A DNA stretch of 64,000 bases from Chitinophagaceae bacterium (GTDB lineage: Bacteria; Bacteroidota; Bacteroidia; Chitinophagales; Chitinophagaceae). A program made the translations under genes and the position numbers. The notes beneath the pieces were generated by a model that saw nothing but the letters and a program-made list of their open reading frames with translations, was not told where the DNA came from and did not search any database. Of this stretch, positions 36,724 to 46,020 are shown in pieces. The first letter of the stretch is position 1; each line of letters starts with the position of its first letter. Location of the stretch: NCBI GenBank assembly GCA_016706055.1, contig JADJKL010000004.1, forward strand, positions 62,001 through 126,000, read 5' to 3'.

Positions 36724-37752
36724 ATGAGTGAAACAACAACGGCTCCCGTATTGACAGCTAAAGATTTTGCAACGGACCAAGAAGTTCGCTGGTGCCCCGG
36801 CTGCGGCGACTATTCTATTCTTGCACAGGTGCAAAAAGTAATGCCTACGTTGGGCATACCTAAAGAAAATATTGCAATCATTTCTGGTATTGGTTGCAGC
36901 AGCCGATTTCCATATTATATGAATACGTATGGCATGCACTCCATTCATGGAAGGGCAACAGCCGTTGCTTCGGGATTAAAAGCCAGCCGCCCAGAATTGA
37001 GTGTATGGATTGTTACTGGTGATGGTGATGGATTGAGTATTGGTGGAAATCATACTATTCATTTGCTGCGCAGAAATTTTGATGTCAATATCATGTTGTT
37101 CAACAATCAGATTTATGGATTAACAAAAGGACAATATTCTCCAACTTCGGAAGAGCATAAGGTAACAAAGAGTACACCGATGGGAAGTATCGATCATCCA
37201 TTTAATCCTTTAGCTCTTGCATTGGGAGCAGATGCAACATTTATTGCCAGAACAATGGACCGTGACCCTAAACATTTACAGGAATCATTGATAAGAACAC
37301 ATCAACATAAAGGAGCTTCTTTCTTAGAAATATACCAGAACTGCAATATTTTTAATGATGGAGCTTTTGAAGTGTTTACAGATAAAAGCAGCAAGTTAAC
37401 AGAGACTTTGTTTTTAGAACATGGACAACCATTGGTATTTGGAGCAGAGAAGAACAAGGGAATAAAATTAGACGGTTTCAAACCGGTTATTGTTGATTTG
37501 AATGAAGGAAATAGTAAAGATGACCTTTGGATACATGACGAAAATGATATTTATAAAGCACAGATATTAACCCGCATATTTGATGACCCGAAAATAGAAG
37601 GTCACCTACCAAGACCATTCGGAGTGTTTTATCAAACCAACAGAGCTTGCTACGAAGATGTAATGGCAGCTCAACTCGAAGAAGCGAAATCAAGAAAACC
37701 TGCTGATTTGGATAAGTTGCTTAGAGGGAATGAGGTTTGGACGATTGCATAA
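36724..37752 (+). CDS. korB: 2-oxoacid:ferredoxin oxidoreductase, beta subunit (KorB type)
   Basis: 342 residues. 'WCPGCGDYSILAQVQKVM' (cysteines for a Fe-S cluster), 'GIGCSSRFPYYMNTYGMHSIHGRATAVASGLK', and the thiamine-diphosphate motif 'GDGDGLSIGGNHTIHLLRRN' with 'NNQIYGLTKGQ'. This subunit decarboxylates 2-oxoglutarate or pyruvate, giving acyl-CoA and reduced ferredoxin. The alpha subunit, usually next to it, is not in the window; both flanking genes are unrelated. The C-terminal 100 residues are a Bacteroidota-type extension. The 2-oxoglutarate preference is a guess from overall similarity. Confidence 0.9.
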   Translation: MSETTTAPVLTAKDFATDQEVRWCPGCGDYSILAQVQKVMPTLGIPKENIAIISGIGCSSRFPYYMNTYGMHSIHGRATAVASGLKASRPELSVWIVTGDGDGLSIGGNHTIHLLRRNFDVNIMLFNNQIYGLTKGQYSPTSEEHKVTKSTPMGSIDHPFNPLALALGADATFIARTMDRDPKHLQESLIRTHQHKGASFLEIYQNCNIFNDGAFEVFTDKSSKLTETLFLEHGQPLVFGAEKNKGIKLDGFKPVIVDLNEGNSKDDLWIHDENDIYKAQILTRIFDDPKIEGHLPRPFGVFYQTNRACYEDVMAAQLEEAKSRKPADLDKLLRGNEVWTIA

Positions 37753-37764
37753 TTAAAAAGACAT

Positions 37765-37799
37765 AAAAGAAAAAGACCCTATTCGGGTCTTTTTCTTTT
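37765..37799. terminator. Bidirectional terminator between converging genes
   Basis: Perfect 15-bp stem AAAAGAAAAAGACCC / GGGTCTTTTTCTTTT with loop TATTC. It overlaps the cupin stop codon and serves both korB (plus) and the cupin gene (minus). Confidence 0.9.
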
Positions 37800-38682
37800 A
37801 TACTGCTGTCTTAAGTTCTCTTGCGGCATTTTCAAATACTTGCTTCTCTTTTCTTTTATACCACCACTTCGGCATAGTCTTTTTCATCAGGGTATCAATA
37901 TTTCGCATACCGATAAGGCTCCAAGCTCCTTTTAGTTTACCGGCTAAAGATGGCTGCATAGCACGGAGGCTCATGGCAAATCCACTTTCTAAATATTCCA
38001 TATGATGCCAGTAACCGGCAGGCATAAACAATGTGTCACCGGGTTCCAATATAAAATCAAAACCTTCAGCTAGTTTTAGTGCTGGAAACTTTTCATAGTC
38101 TGGTGCTCCATTTTGTTCGTAATAATGAGAAAAGTCGGCAAGACTTAATACTTCATACGGTTTGCGATAGAGTTTGTATTGCTCATTATTGGGAAACATG
38201 AGAACTCTTTTTCTTCCGCCAAACTGTGTATGTAGAATATGGGAAAGGTCAATATCGTAATGCATATGCGTAATGCTGCCAGCACCTCCAGTAAAAAGCA
38301 TCGGATATTTTTTTATAAACCCTTTCATCATATGCTCTGGCCAAGTAAAATCTTTTATCAAAGAAGGCGCATGGTCAAAAATATTGAACAAGAAAATCCG
38401 CCAAGCAGCAGGACCTGCACTTATCATGTCTATATACTCTCCAAAGGTTTTATAATCGTCGGCCGTATTAATAGGAGTGTAGGCATCACTTTTTACATTA
38501 TTATAAAGTGGTACTTTTTTATCACCAACAAGCTGTTTGAAGTAATCCCAGTTCCATTTGTTATAAGCTGGCCATTCTTTAGCAAGGTTTTTGATAACTA
38601 CCGGCACACCGGGGTTATAATATTCCTTTTTAAACACTTCCGGATCTAGAGAATCAAAAGTGGCAACCGGCTTTAACTGCAT
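37798..38682 (-). CDS. Cupin-like / JmjC-domain protein
   Basis: 294 residues. 'NPGVPVVIKNLAKEWPA' at the N-terminus, 'THMHYDIDLSHILHTQFGGRKRVLMFP' (H-x-D metal ligands), 'LEPGDTLFMPAGYWHHMEY' (third His) and 'AMSLRA' are the Cupin_8 fold of Fe(II)/2-oxoglutarate oxygenases. Substrates in this group are usually proteins (hydroxylation of side chains) but none can be named here. The basic tail 'KKTMPKWWYKRKEK' could contact nucleic acid or membrane. Confidence 0.85.
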   Translation of the reverse strand: MQLKPVATFDSLDPEVFKKEYYNPGVPVVIKNLAKEWPAYNKWNWDYFKQLVGDKKVPLYNNVKSDAYTPINTADDYKTFGEYIDMISAGPAAWRIFLFNIFDHAPSLIKDFTWPEHMMKGFIKKYPMLFTGGAGSITHMHYDIDLSHILHTQFGGRKRVLMFPNNEQYKLYRKPYEVLSLADFSHYYEQNGAPDYEKFPALKLAEGFDFILEPGDTLFMPAGYWHHMEYLESGFAMSLRAMQPSLAGKLKGAWSLIGMRNIDTLMKKTMPKWWYKRKEKQVFENAARELKTAV

Positions 38683-38799
38683 GGAGGTTTTTTTGTTTTA
38701 GCAAAGATAAGCGGAGGTGAAAATACAAATTGCCTGTTAAATGACGACAGGTAAAAAAAGTTTTGCAAAAACATAGTATTTTTAAAGCAATTGATTGAT

Positions 38800-39408
38800 A
38801 TGATATTACATGTTCATCCCGAAGACCCGCAGCCAAGATTGATAAAACAGATAGTAGAAAGCCTTCAAAAAGGTGGAATTATCATTTATCCTACCGACAC
38901 CGTTTATGGTTTGGGCTGCGACATTTTACAACAAAAAGCCGTAGAAAGAATTTGCAGGATTAAGCAGGTGGAGCCTAAAAAGGCACAGCTTTCATTTGTT
39001 TGCAGTGATCTTTCCCATCTTAGTGATTATACAAAACCGATTTCTAATTCTGTTTACCGGGCATTAAAAGAATATTTACCGGGTCCTTACACTTTTATTT
39101 TGCAGGCAAGTAAGCTGGTGCCCAAAATTTTGCAAAGCAAAAAAGATACTATCGGCCTTCGCATTCCTAATAATAATATTGCAATGGCGATTGTAAAAGA
39201 ATTAGGACGACCCATACTTAGCGCATCATTACCAGGTGAAATGGTAGAAGATTATACTGACCCTGAAGTGATGTATGAAAATTTTAGGAATGAGGTTGAT
39301 TTTGTGGTGGATGGTGGTATAGGTGGTACAACACCTTCAACAATTGTTGACTTTACCGGTGATGAACCTGTTTTGCTAAGAGAAGGATTGGGTGAGTGGG
39401 CCAATTAA
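38800..39408 (+). CDS. YrdC/Sua5/YciO-family protein (threonylcarbamoyl-AMP synthase type)
   Basis: 202 residues from ATG 38800; an upstream TTG at 38791 is less likely. 'GGIIIYPTDTVYGLGCDIL', 'KQVEPKKAQLSFVCSDLS', 'LPGPYTFILQAS', 'IGLRIPNN', 'LSASLPGEM' (where TsaC has S-A-N) and 'STIVDFTGDEPVLLREG' mark the dsRNA/nucleotide-binding fold. Sua5/TsaC makes threonylcarbamoyl-AMP for the t6A modification at tRNA position 37; this one is closer to YciO in length and the altered S-A-S, so that activity is likely but not certain. Confidence 0.85.
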   Translation: MILHVHPEDPQPRLIKQIVESLQKGGIIIYPTDTVYGLGCDILQQKAVERICRIKQVEPKKAQLSFVCSDLSHLSDYTKPISNSVYRALKEYLPGPYTFILQASKLVPKILQSKKDTIGLRIPNNNIAMAIVKELGRPILSASLPGEMVEDYTDPEVMYENFRNEVDFVVDGGIGGTTPSTIVDFTGDEPVLLREGLGEWAN

Positions 39409-39419
39409 CAGTAAGCACA

Positions 39420-40673
39420 TTAATAATACCTAAAGATGCCCGGTTGCTGACGGGTGGCACAATGAATTCCTCCGCCGATTCGGTTAATATTAGTAGGGTT
39501 GATTTGAATTATTTTTCTGTCGGGATATAGTTGTTCAAATATCTTCTTCACTTTTTCATCTTTTTCTTTTTCCTTCGGTGGCATACCTTCATTCCAGTAC
39601 CTGGCAATAAGCACCACGCCGTTGGTTGTCATAAAATTCATATAACTGACAGCAGGTACATACTTCAATGTGTCGCCATCTTTTAGCGTTTTGATTTCCT
39701 CAGAAAAGCCTTTTCTTATTTCTTTATTCACTATATATGAAACAGCATTGGCATTCAGGTCGGGGCTTGGTATTCTGATAATCGTAAAAGGCTTACCGTT
39801 TACATCTGTTGCTTTTTTTAAAATGGCATAGCACTCCTCAAGGATATCATAATCAACTTTGCTAATCGGGTTTTTATCTTTTTCTAATTTATCAATCTGT
39901 GCCAATGCAATGGTATTGGGGGCAACAAACCTAGCTACCTCATCAATATGCCCGTTAGCACCGCTGCTTTTCCAGTTTTCTATATGTAATCCTTTCACGG
40001 TTTTTTCCTGTAGCGTCATTCTTTTTAGCCAGATCATTTTTTTGCAATGGGTCACCCGCAGATATTCTGCTTCAATTTCTTTCAACGTTTTTCCGGGATT
40101 TCGTTGCAATGCAGTTTCTTCGATTGACATCAATACTCCGGCGCCATTTGTTTCCAGTCCGCCACCTTCTGCAACAATAGGGCTGCTGATAATTGGCAAC
40201 TTTAGCAAGGCGGCCATTCGTTTATCAATTCTTCCGGTAATACTGTCTGCTTTTTTTAATCGCTGATCATAAACGAAACAGTTGCCATAGTCATTCCAAC
40301 CAAAGTCAACTACTTTTTGTTCTCCATTTTTGTTGATAAGAAATATAGGACCTGGATCTCTAATCCAGTTAAATGCAATACTGTCTTTAACCCAAGTTAC
40401 TTTTGAAGTATCTATTTTCAAAGAATCCAGCAACCGGTTAAATTTTCGCTTGGTACTGTCGGCTGAATAGTTAAGCCGCACCTGTACATGCTTGTATATT
40501 GATCTTACAATGGCGGCGGCCACTAAATTTCTTCCAGGTGCATTAAAGACTCCCACCCATACAGCCTGATGTTGTTCCCACTCGGCAGGCATACGGAATG
40601 TGTCATCCTTTTGTTGGGCATTAAATGAAACAAAGACCATAAAAAGAAGAATAGCCAATAGCCTGACCTGCAT
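39420..40673 (-). CDS. Exported agmatine/peptidyl-arginine deiminase-family protein, copy 1
   Basis: 417 residues with a signal peptide (ends 'VSFNAQQ'). PF04371-type guanidine-modifying fold: 'RMPAEWEQHQAVWVG', 'WIRDPGPIF', 'VAEGGGLETNGAGV', 'GHIDEVARFV' and the C-terminal nucleophile Cys in 'GGGIHCATRQQPG'. Cytoplasmic relatives turn agmatine into N-carbamoylputrescine; the exported Porphyromonas enzyme citrullinates protein C-terminal arginine. All catalytic blocks are kept. The signal peptide suggests a periplasmic or secreted role. A close paralogue lies 3.7 kb away. Confidence 0.86.
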   Translation of the reverse strand: MQVRLLAILLFMVFVSFNAQQKDDTFRMPAEWEQHQAVWVGVFNAPGRNLVAAAIVRSIYKHVQVRLNYSADSTKRKFNRLLDSLKIDTSKVTWVKDSIAFNWIRDPGPIFLINKNGEQKVVDFGWNDYGNCFVYDQRLKKADSITGRIDKRMAALLKLPIISSPIVAEGGGLETNGAGVLMSIEETALQRNPGKTLKEIEAEYLRVTHCKKMIWLKRMTLQEKTVKGLHIENWKSSGANGHIDEVARFVAPNTIALAQIDKLEKDKNPISKVDYDILEECYAILKKATDVNGKPFTIIRIPSPDLNANAVSYIVNKEIRKGFSEEIKTLKDGDTLKYVPAVSYMNFMTTNGVVLIARYWNEGMPPKEKEKDEKVKKIFEQLYPDRKIIQINPTNINRIGGGIHCATRQQPGIFRYY

Positions 40674-40797
40674 GGAGTATTGAATTGAATTGGTAAAGAT
40701 TGGAAAATAAAATCAGATTAAAGCATACACTGCACCAGAACTTAACGATTAAAAAGCCGCAATAATTTTTTAAAGAGAGGATTGTCAGTAAATAAAA

Positions 40798-42966
40798 TTA
40801 CTTCAACTGAAAATCCGGATGCCCAGTTTGCCACAAAGCAAACTTATACATATACAGCATTTCCTCCTCACTGCCCTGATGGCCGGCTTCCCAATTTACC
40901 AGAAATAAAATTGGCCGATTACCTTTTTGCATCTGTTGCAATTTTGCCGTGTACCTGGCTGCAGGGTGCAGCCCAAGAATATAATCTGTAGCGCCATGTG
41001 AAATTAACATGGCAGGAAGTTTTTTATTTTCGGGTATTTGATAATAAGAACTGATATTGTAACTGGCAAAAAATCCTTCTTTTGTTCCAATAGGGCCAGT
41101 AGTTTTTGATTCTCTTGCAAAAGCACCATCCCGGTAGGTTACAATATCCGGCAGGCCTGATAAAAATAATCCGCCTGCAAAAAGATCGGGTCGCTGGTTA
41201 ATACTCATACCTACTAAAAAACTGCCTGCACTGCCACCCATCACCAATTGCTTTTCAGAAGATGTGTACTTGTTTTTTACAAAAAAGGCTGCAACATCTA
41301 CCACATCATTTATCGAATTCATTTTGTTAGGGAACTGCCCATCCTTCATCCAGTCTTCGCCGAGTTCTCCTCCGCCCCGTACATGGGCATACGCATAGAT
41401 GCCGTCTCGTTTTAACCAGGAGAATAATGTTGGGTTACAAATTAAGTCATTAGATGAGCCACTATTGCCATAGCCATCAATCAACATTGCATTTTTGTTT
41501 TGGAGGTTTAATCCTTTTTTATAAACCAACGAAACAGGAATCAGTTTCCTATCACGGGAAGGGACCTGTATAACTTTGGTGCTGTACATATCTGATGCAT
41601 CAAAAACTTTTTCTGCAAAAGATAATGGAGCCAGTTTTTTATTTTGATGATTGTAACGTAAATATTGAATACTTCTTACAGCCGAACCTGATGCAAAAAC
41701 AAGATCATCATCGTCCAGCAATGACATTTCGGTAATGGAGCCTTTATTGGTAAGTGGTAAAAGCGTCATGACTTTTGTCTTATAATCTACCTGCATTACC
41801 TGCATATCGCCAACCCTTCTCAGTAAAACAAACAATACATTTTTTCCTGCAATAATGCCGCTGCTGTATTCGGCATCTGTAACAGCAATTACATCAGGTT
41901 GCTGAGGTACAAATATTTCAGGTGATTCGCCTGTTTCCATATTTATTTTTACAACCTGATAGCGGGGTTTTCCTTTGGTGCCTGCATACAGGAATTTATC
42001 GTTAGCATCAAACCCGTCTCCCATGTTGATGTAATTTTTTAACCGTTTCCAGGGCGTTTGCTTGCCGTTTATTTTTGAATAGTGCACCGCAAAAGCATAG
42101 TTATCCCCTTCACTTGCTCTTATCCTTGCTACGATGTAAGGTGAATTATTGAAACTATACACATAGGGTGTTTCATATTCGCTGAAAGTTATTGAAGGAA
42201 TAATATTTGTGCCGAAAATAGCTTCATCCTTTTGAGGATCAGTTCCTGTTATGTGCAGTTTTATTTTTCCGTTGTAATAAATTTCGCTGCTGATATCAGT
42301 GGGCGGAGCCTGTGTGTACAACAAGCCATTGTCATCCGGCATCCAGGCCATGGATACGCCACGGGAATCGTTGAACATTACCCGGCCGATACTATCCGGT
42401 AAAAATTCTTTTTTATCCATATCGAATATCCTTATATGCGGATTGGCTTCGCCGCTTTGGGTAAGCATCAGTGCAAGCAGTGGTTTTCTATGAGCAAATA
42501 CTCTTTTGTGTACAGCATATTTTTGCCCGTTGATGATGATCTTCCTGTTCATTATTTTTTCTTCGGGTGCATCCGGAGAAGTTCTTTTACATAACCAGGT
42601 TCCCTCACTGCCTAAGTCACGGTTATAATAAACTGATTTGCCCACAGCTTTCAAACTCCACAATTCATCCTGCATACTGGCATATGCTTGCTCCCATTCA
42701 TTCATCAATATTTCTGTGCCGGGAATGCTATCTAGAATACTCAATGTAAGATTGGCCTGTGCCTTACTGAAATCCAGCATTTCTTTTTCATTCGCTTTCC
42801 GGCTCATCCAGAAATAGGGATCGCTTATCTTCTTTCCATAGATTACTGTGTCGAAAGGTTCAGTACGGGCAACAGGATATTTCAATTGTGCATTGACAGC
42901 TATCACACAAAAAATAAAAAGCAGCAGTATTACTGCTTGCTTAACATTCAGCATTTGTTTTGACAT
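40798..42966 (-). CDS. Exported prolyl-oligopeptidase-family serine peptidase (S9A)
   Basis: 722 residues. Signal peptide (~8-27, ending 'VNAQ'), 'PYFWM' N-terminal arm, seven-bladed propeller (~70-440), then the alpha/beta hydrolase domain: 'YAHVRGGGELGEDW', nucleophile 'GGSAGS' (Ser ~579), Asp in 'HGATDYILG', and His in 'EAGHQGSEEE'. S9A enzymes cut short peptides, mostly after proline; oligopeptidase B-type members cut after Arg or Lys. Sits between two deiminase paralogues on the same strand with 13 bases to the lipoprotein gene, which suggests one operon (inference). Confidence 0.92.
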   Translation of the reverse strand: MSKQMLNVKQAVILLLFIFCVIAVNAQLKYPVARTEPFDTVIYGKKISDPYFWMSRKANEKEMLDFSKAQANLTLSILDSIPGTEILMNEWEQAYASMQDELWSLKAVGKSVYYNRDLGSEGTWLCKRTSPDAPEEKIMNRKIIINGQKYAVHKRVFAHRKPLLALMLTQSGEANPHIRIFDMDKKEFLPDSIGRVMFNDSRGVSMAWMPDDNGLLYTQAPPTDISSEIYYNGKIKLHITGTDPQKDEAIFGTNIIPSITFSEYETPYVYSFNNSPYIVARIRASEGDNYAFAVHYSKINGKQTPWKRLKNYINMGDGFDANDKFLYAGTKGKPRYQVVKINMETGESPEIFVPQQPDVIAVTDAEYSSGIIAGKNVLFVLLRRVGDMQVMQVDYKTKVMTLLPLTNKGSITEMSLLDDDDLVFASGSAVRSIQYLRYNHQNKKLAPLSFAEKVFDASDMYSTKVIQVPSRDRKLIPVSLVYKKGLNLQNKNAMLIDGYGNSGSSNDLICNPTLFSWLKRDGIYAYAHVRGGGELGEDWMKDGQFPNKMNSINDVVDVAAFFVKNKYTSSEKQLVMGGSAGSFLVGMSINQRPDLFAGGLFLSGLPDIVTYRDGAFARESKTTGPIGTKEGFFASYNISSYYQIPENKKLPAMLISHGATDYILGLHPAARYTAKLQQMQKGNRPILFLVNWEAGHQGSEEEMLYMYKFALWQTGHPDFQLK

Positions 42967-42979
42967 AAATAAATTTTTA

Positions 42980-43867
42980 TCAGTTCAATATAAGCCAGCC
43001 TTCATCTCCGTTCAGCTTTAACGTCATTGATGGACCGAATATAATTTGTTTTTCTTCTACCGACCTTGTGAGCCTGAATTTAACTTTTGAATATTTAGGC
43101 TTCCCTTTTTCTTCAGACACGGTTATATAAACAGCTGGATTAAATGAGTGGGTAAATATTTTATTGTTTTCTGTATATCCTGCAGCTAATAAGGCCGATC
43201 TCATTTCAACAAACTCTTTTTGGTTAATGGTCATGTGCAGTTCTGTAATTGCATCAAAGAGTCTTGATTCCAGTTCTTTTCCACCCCAACTCGCCATAAA
43301 TTGTTTCATTGCCAAACCTGCATTCACCATTGAGTCGGTGATGCCCCAGTTTTTATAGGCGTCGGCAGAATAACTGGTCAGGTTTGGAAATATACTTGGT
43401 TCCTTTGGTTTTGTTGTATCAGATTTATACCAAGGCATTACTTCTTCCAGTGTAAAGTCAGATCCTTTATAAGTATGTACATATAAAGAATCCTTATAGA
43501 ACTGTTTCCAGCTGGTAAATATAGAATCTTTCATTCCCGGCTTTTGCGTTTGAAAGACCATTACGCCACTTCCCTGCTGATTATCCCAAAAACCCTTTGA
43601 CTGGCTGATGTGTAAAAAATTAAGCTGCCCCAATGCATACAGATCATAACTGGGATTACCTCCATAGTAAGCTGTATCTGATTCCAGTATTGCAAATTCC
43701 TTTTGAAAAAAAGAATCGTTTTTTATGACAAGCCAAGTTGCAGTATCAACGATGAGGTCTATATGGCAAAGGTCGGAGACAGGACCTGTTGATTGTGTAT
43801 CTTTCTTTGTATCGTTACATGCACAAAACATAATCATTGTAAAAAGAACAGGCAAAAGATATTTCAT
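42980..43867 (-). CDS. Lipoprotein, DUF5829/glyoxalase-like
   Basis: 295 residues. Lipobox 'MFCAC' (Cys ~17). 'HIDLIVDTATWLVIKNDSFFQKEFAILESDTAYYGG' followed by 'SYDLYALGQLNFLHI' looks like the vicinal-oxygen-chelate-like fold of DUF5829 proteins; the match is by eye and only moderate. C-terminal half contains 'VNAGLAMKQFMASWGGKELESRLF' and a beta-rich end. Second gene downstream of the deiminase copy 2 in the minus-strand cluster; spacing of 4 bases to the next gene suggests coupling. Function unknown. Confidence 0.6.
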   Translation of the reverse strand: MKYLLPVLFTMIMFCACNDTKKDTQSTGPVSDLCHIDLIVDTATWLVIKNDSFFQKEFAILESDTAYYGGNPSYDLYALGQLNFLHISQSKGFWDNQQGSGVMVFQTQKPGMKDSIFTSWKQFYKDSLYVHTYKGSDFTLEEVMPWYKSDTTKPKEPSIFPNLTSYSADAYKNWGITDSMVNAGLAMKQFMASWGGKELESRLFDAITELHMTINQKEFVEMRSALLAAGYTENNKIFTHSFNPAVYITVSEEKGKPKYSKVKFRLTRSVEEKQIIFGPSMTLKLNGDEGWLILN

Positions 43868-43871
43868 ATAG

Positions 43872-44351
43872 TTAGTTTTTAATTTTAGGATTCATACCAA
43901 TAATATCCGCCTGCATTTTCCATACACCGTTTTCCAAACCCATTACTATAAGATTGGAACGATAGTTTTCACGCAGTTCCCCTTTATCCATATTTTTTTG
44001 CCAGAAAACTGAAATAAGAATAGCAGTAGTTTCATACTGATATAATGTTTCACTGATGATTTTAAAGTCCAGCATTTGAAATTGATTTTTTGTCTGCCGT
44101 TTTGTTAGCCCTTCGAGACTTATAGGTAAACCATCAATGCCATGATAAAACCAGGCTGTTGATAAAAGCTCTTTTCTTAAACTATCCCGTTCTTTCACAT
44201 TTGTTACACTATCCATAATAATGCCTTCCCTTTCCAACAGCTTTAGCACATCTGGATTTTGAGGATGTGTGCCTTCAAACTTCATTTCTTGTGCATCGGC
44301 AAAAAAGGATAATAGAGTTAAAACAGCGGCAACGATAATTTTTGCAGGCAT
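43872..44351 (-). CDS. Small exported protein, NTF2/SnoaL-like
   Basis: 159 residues with a signal peptide (ends 'SFFADA'). 'LLSTAWFYHGIDGLPISLEGLTKRQTKNQFQMLDFKIISETLYQYETTAILISVFW' has the alternating helix-sheet pattern of DUF4440/NTF2-like proteins, with a final 'VWKMQADIIGM' strand typical of that fold. No catalytic residues are obvious. Part of the deiminase-peptidase cluster, 24 bases from the deiminase gene upstream. Function unknown. Confidence 0.6.
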   Translation of the reverse strand: MPAKIIVAAVLTLLSFFADAQEMKFEGTHPQNPDVLKLLEREGIIMDSVTNVKERDSLRKELLSTAWFYHGIDGLPISLEGLTKRQTKNQFQMLDFKIISETLYQYETTAILISVFWQKNMDKGELRENYRSNLIVMGLENGVWKMQADIIGMNPKIKN

Positions 44352-44375
44352 ACTAAAAATATTGAATGATTAATT

Positions 44376-45611
44376 TTATTCAGGTTGTTGTTGGGTAATG
44401 CAATGAATGCCTCCACCCAAATAATTTACAGGTAGCGGATTGATTTGTATAATTTTTCTGTCAGGATAAATTGCTGCGAGTATTCTCTTTGCGGCTTCAT
44501 CCTTTTCTTTTTCCTTCAGCGGCATTCCTTCTTTCCAATATTTGGCTACAAGAACAACATTATTGGAAATAAAGAAATTCATGTAGCTCACAGATGGAAC
44601 TGTTTTTACTGTATCTCCTGTTTTGAAAGGAAAGTTTTCAGAAAAGCGTTTAATCGATTTGTCATTAAGAACATAAGATCTGGCATATACATTTAAATCC
44701 GGTGCAGGCATACGGATAATTTTAAATGGTTTACCATTTACGTCTGATGCTTTTTTCAGTGTAGCACAATATTCTTCTAGTATTTCATAATCGACTTTGC
44801 TGATCGGGTTATTATTTCTTTCTTCCTCATCAATTTGAGCAACTACTATTGTATTTGTTTCAACAAAACGTACTGCTTCATCTATATGCCCGTTAGCACC
44901 GGTGCTTGTCCAGTTTTCAATTAACAGGTCAGGCACAGTTTTATCATGCAGCATCATTCTTTTCAACCAAATCATTTTTTGGCTACCGGTAACTCGCAAA
45001 TATTCAGCCCCTATTTCTACTAATGTTTTACCGGGATTTCTTTGCAATGCAGTTTCTTCTATTGACATTGATACACCAGCACCATTTGTTTCTATACCAC
45101 CACCTTCTGCAACGATAGGAGTACTGATGACTGGTAAGTTTAATTTTGCAGCCATTCTTATATCTGATCTTCCGGCTTCGTAAGCTAAAGCACTCAGCTT
45201 CTTTTTATAAACAAGATGATGACCATATTGTATCCAGGCAAAATCAATTATTTTTTGTTCACCTTTATTATTTTTAATAAATAATGGTCCCGGGTCTCTC
45301 ACCCATGCATTATCAAGGCTATCTTCTATCCATTGCAGTTTAGTAGTATCTATTTCTAAGTTGTGAAAAAATTTGTTATTCCTTTTTTTGTCATACGCAT
45401 AGCTATAATTCAATCTTATCTGCACATTATTATGCAATGCTTTTATTATTGCTGCTGAAACAGTATCTCTTGCGGGATTGCCAAAAAGTCCAACCCATAC
45501 TGCTTGTTGAGGTTCCCATTCGGCAGGCATATGGAAGGTGGTATCATTTTTCTGTGCGGAGATAGAAAGGACACCGAAAAGAAATAGTATAGTCAGCAAA
45601 TTGATCTTCAT
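44376..45611 (-). CDS. Exported agmatine/peptidyl-arginine deiminase-family protein, copy 2
   Basis: 411 residues from ATG 45611, which gives a signal peptide (MKINLLTILFLFGVLSISAQ); the longer frame upstream is not signal-like. Same catalytic blocks as copy 1: 'HMPAEWEPQQAVWVG', 'WVRDPGPLF', 'VAEGGGIETNGAGVSMSIEETALQRNPGKTL', 'GHIDEAVRFV', terminal 'GGGIHCITQQQPE'. Closely related along its whole length, so a recent tandem duplication. It is the first gene of a likely five-gene minus-strand cluster ending with copy 1. Confidence 0.87.
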   Translation of the reverse strand: MKINLLTILFLFGVLSISAQKNDTTFHMPAEWEPQQAVWVGLFGNPARDTVSAAIIKALHNNVQIRLNYSYAYDKKRNNKFFHNLEIDTTKLQWIEDSLDNAWVRDPGPLFIKNNKGEQKIIDFAWIQYGHHLVYKKKLSALAYEAGRSDIRMAAKLNLPVISTPIVAEGGGIETNGAGVSMSIEETALQRNPGKTLVEIGAEYLRVTGSQKMIWLKRMMLHDKTVPDLLIENWTSTGANGHIDEAVRFVETNTIVVAQIDEEERNNNPISKVDYEILEEYCATLKKASDVNGKPFKIIRMPAPDLNVYARSYVLNDKSIKRFSENFPFKTGDTVKTVPSVSYMNFFISNNVVLVAKYWKEGMPLKEKEKDEAAKRILAAIYPDRKIIQINPLPVNYLGGGIHCITQQQPE

Positions 45612-45648
45612 ATAACAAGTTACTAAAATCTTCTTGTTATTGTAATGC

Positions 45649-45678
45649 AAAAGCACCACCTTTTTGGGTGATGCTTTT
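45649..45678 (-). terminator. Hairpin after the small basic protein gene
   Basis: AAAAGCATCACC / GGTGGTGCTTTT with a six-base loop and one mismatch; short T-run on the minus strand and a longer one on plus. Separates the basic-protein gene from deiminase copy 2. Confidence 0.6.
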
Positions 45679-45720
45679 TTTATTGCAAAGGTTTATTGCA
45701 TTGCGATGGATTAATATAGA

Positions 45721-46020
45721 TTAAGACCTGTTTCTTCCATTATGGCTAAAGCGTTTCGCATTTCCTTTTTTAAATTTTTGGTCATGCTTTTTTCTGTCGC
45801 CATGTTTTTTAGCATATTCACCTTTCTTGCCTTTACGATTCCACATTTTATGACGGTCGCCATCTTTATGGAATTTTGATTTTTCAAATTTACCTGCATC
45901 ACCTTTTTTAAAAGTTTTTTCGATGCGGTTTTTTTCTGTTGATTTTTCACTTGCTTTTTGTGCTGATGCAGTTACTGATAAGCTTATCATTACCAGTGCT
46001 GCGAATAAAATCTTTTTCAT
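45721..46020 (-). CDS. Small exported Lys/His-rich basic protein
   Basis: 99 residues. Signal peptide (MKKILFAALVMISLSVTASAQ), then a mature part of ~78 residues dominated by K, H, R, D, G and N ('KKGDAGKFEKSKFHKDGDRHKMW', 'KGKKGEYAKKHGDRKKHDQKF'), with no hydrophobic core. Predicted to be disordered and strongly positive. It could bind metal (several His) or an acidic polymer such as a polysaccharide or DNA in the periplasm (inference). Real gene: good start, terminator, signal peptide. I know no family. Confidence 0.65.
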   Translation of the reverse strand: MKKILFAALVMISLSVTASAQKASEKSTEKNRIEKTFKKGDAGKFEKSKFHKDGDRHKMWNRKGKKGEYAKKHGDRKKHDQKFKKGNAKRFSHNGRNRS

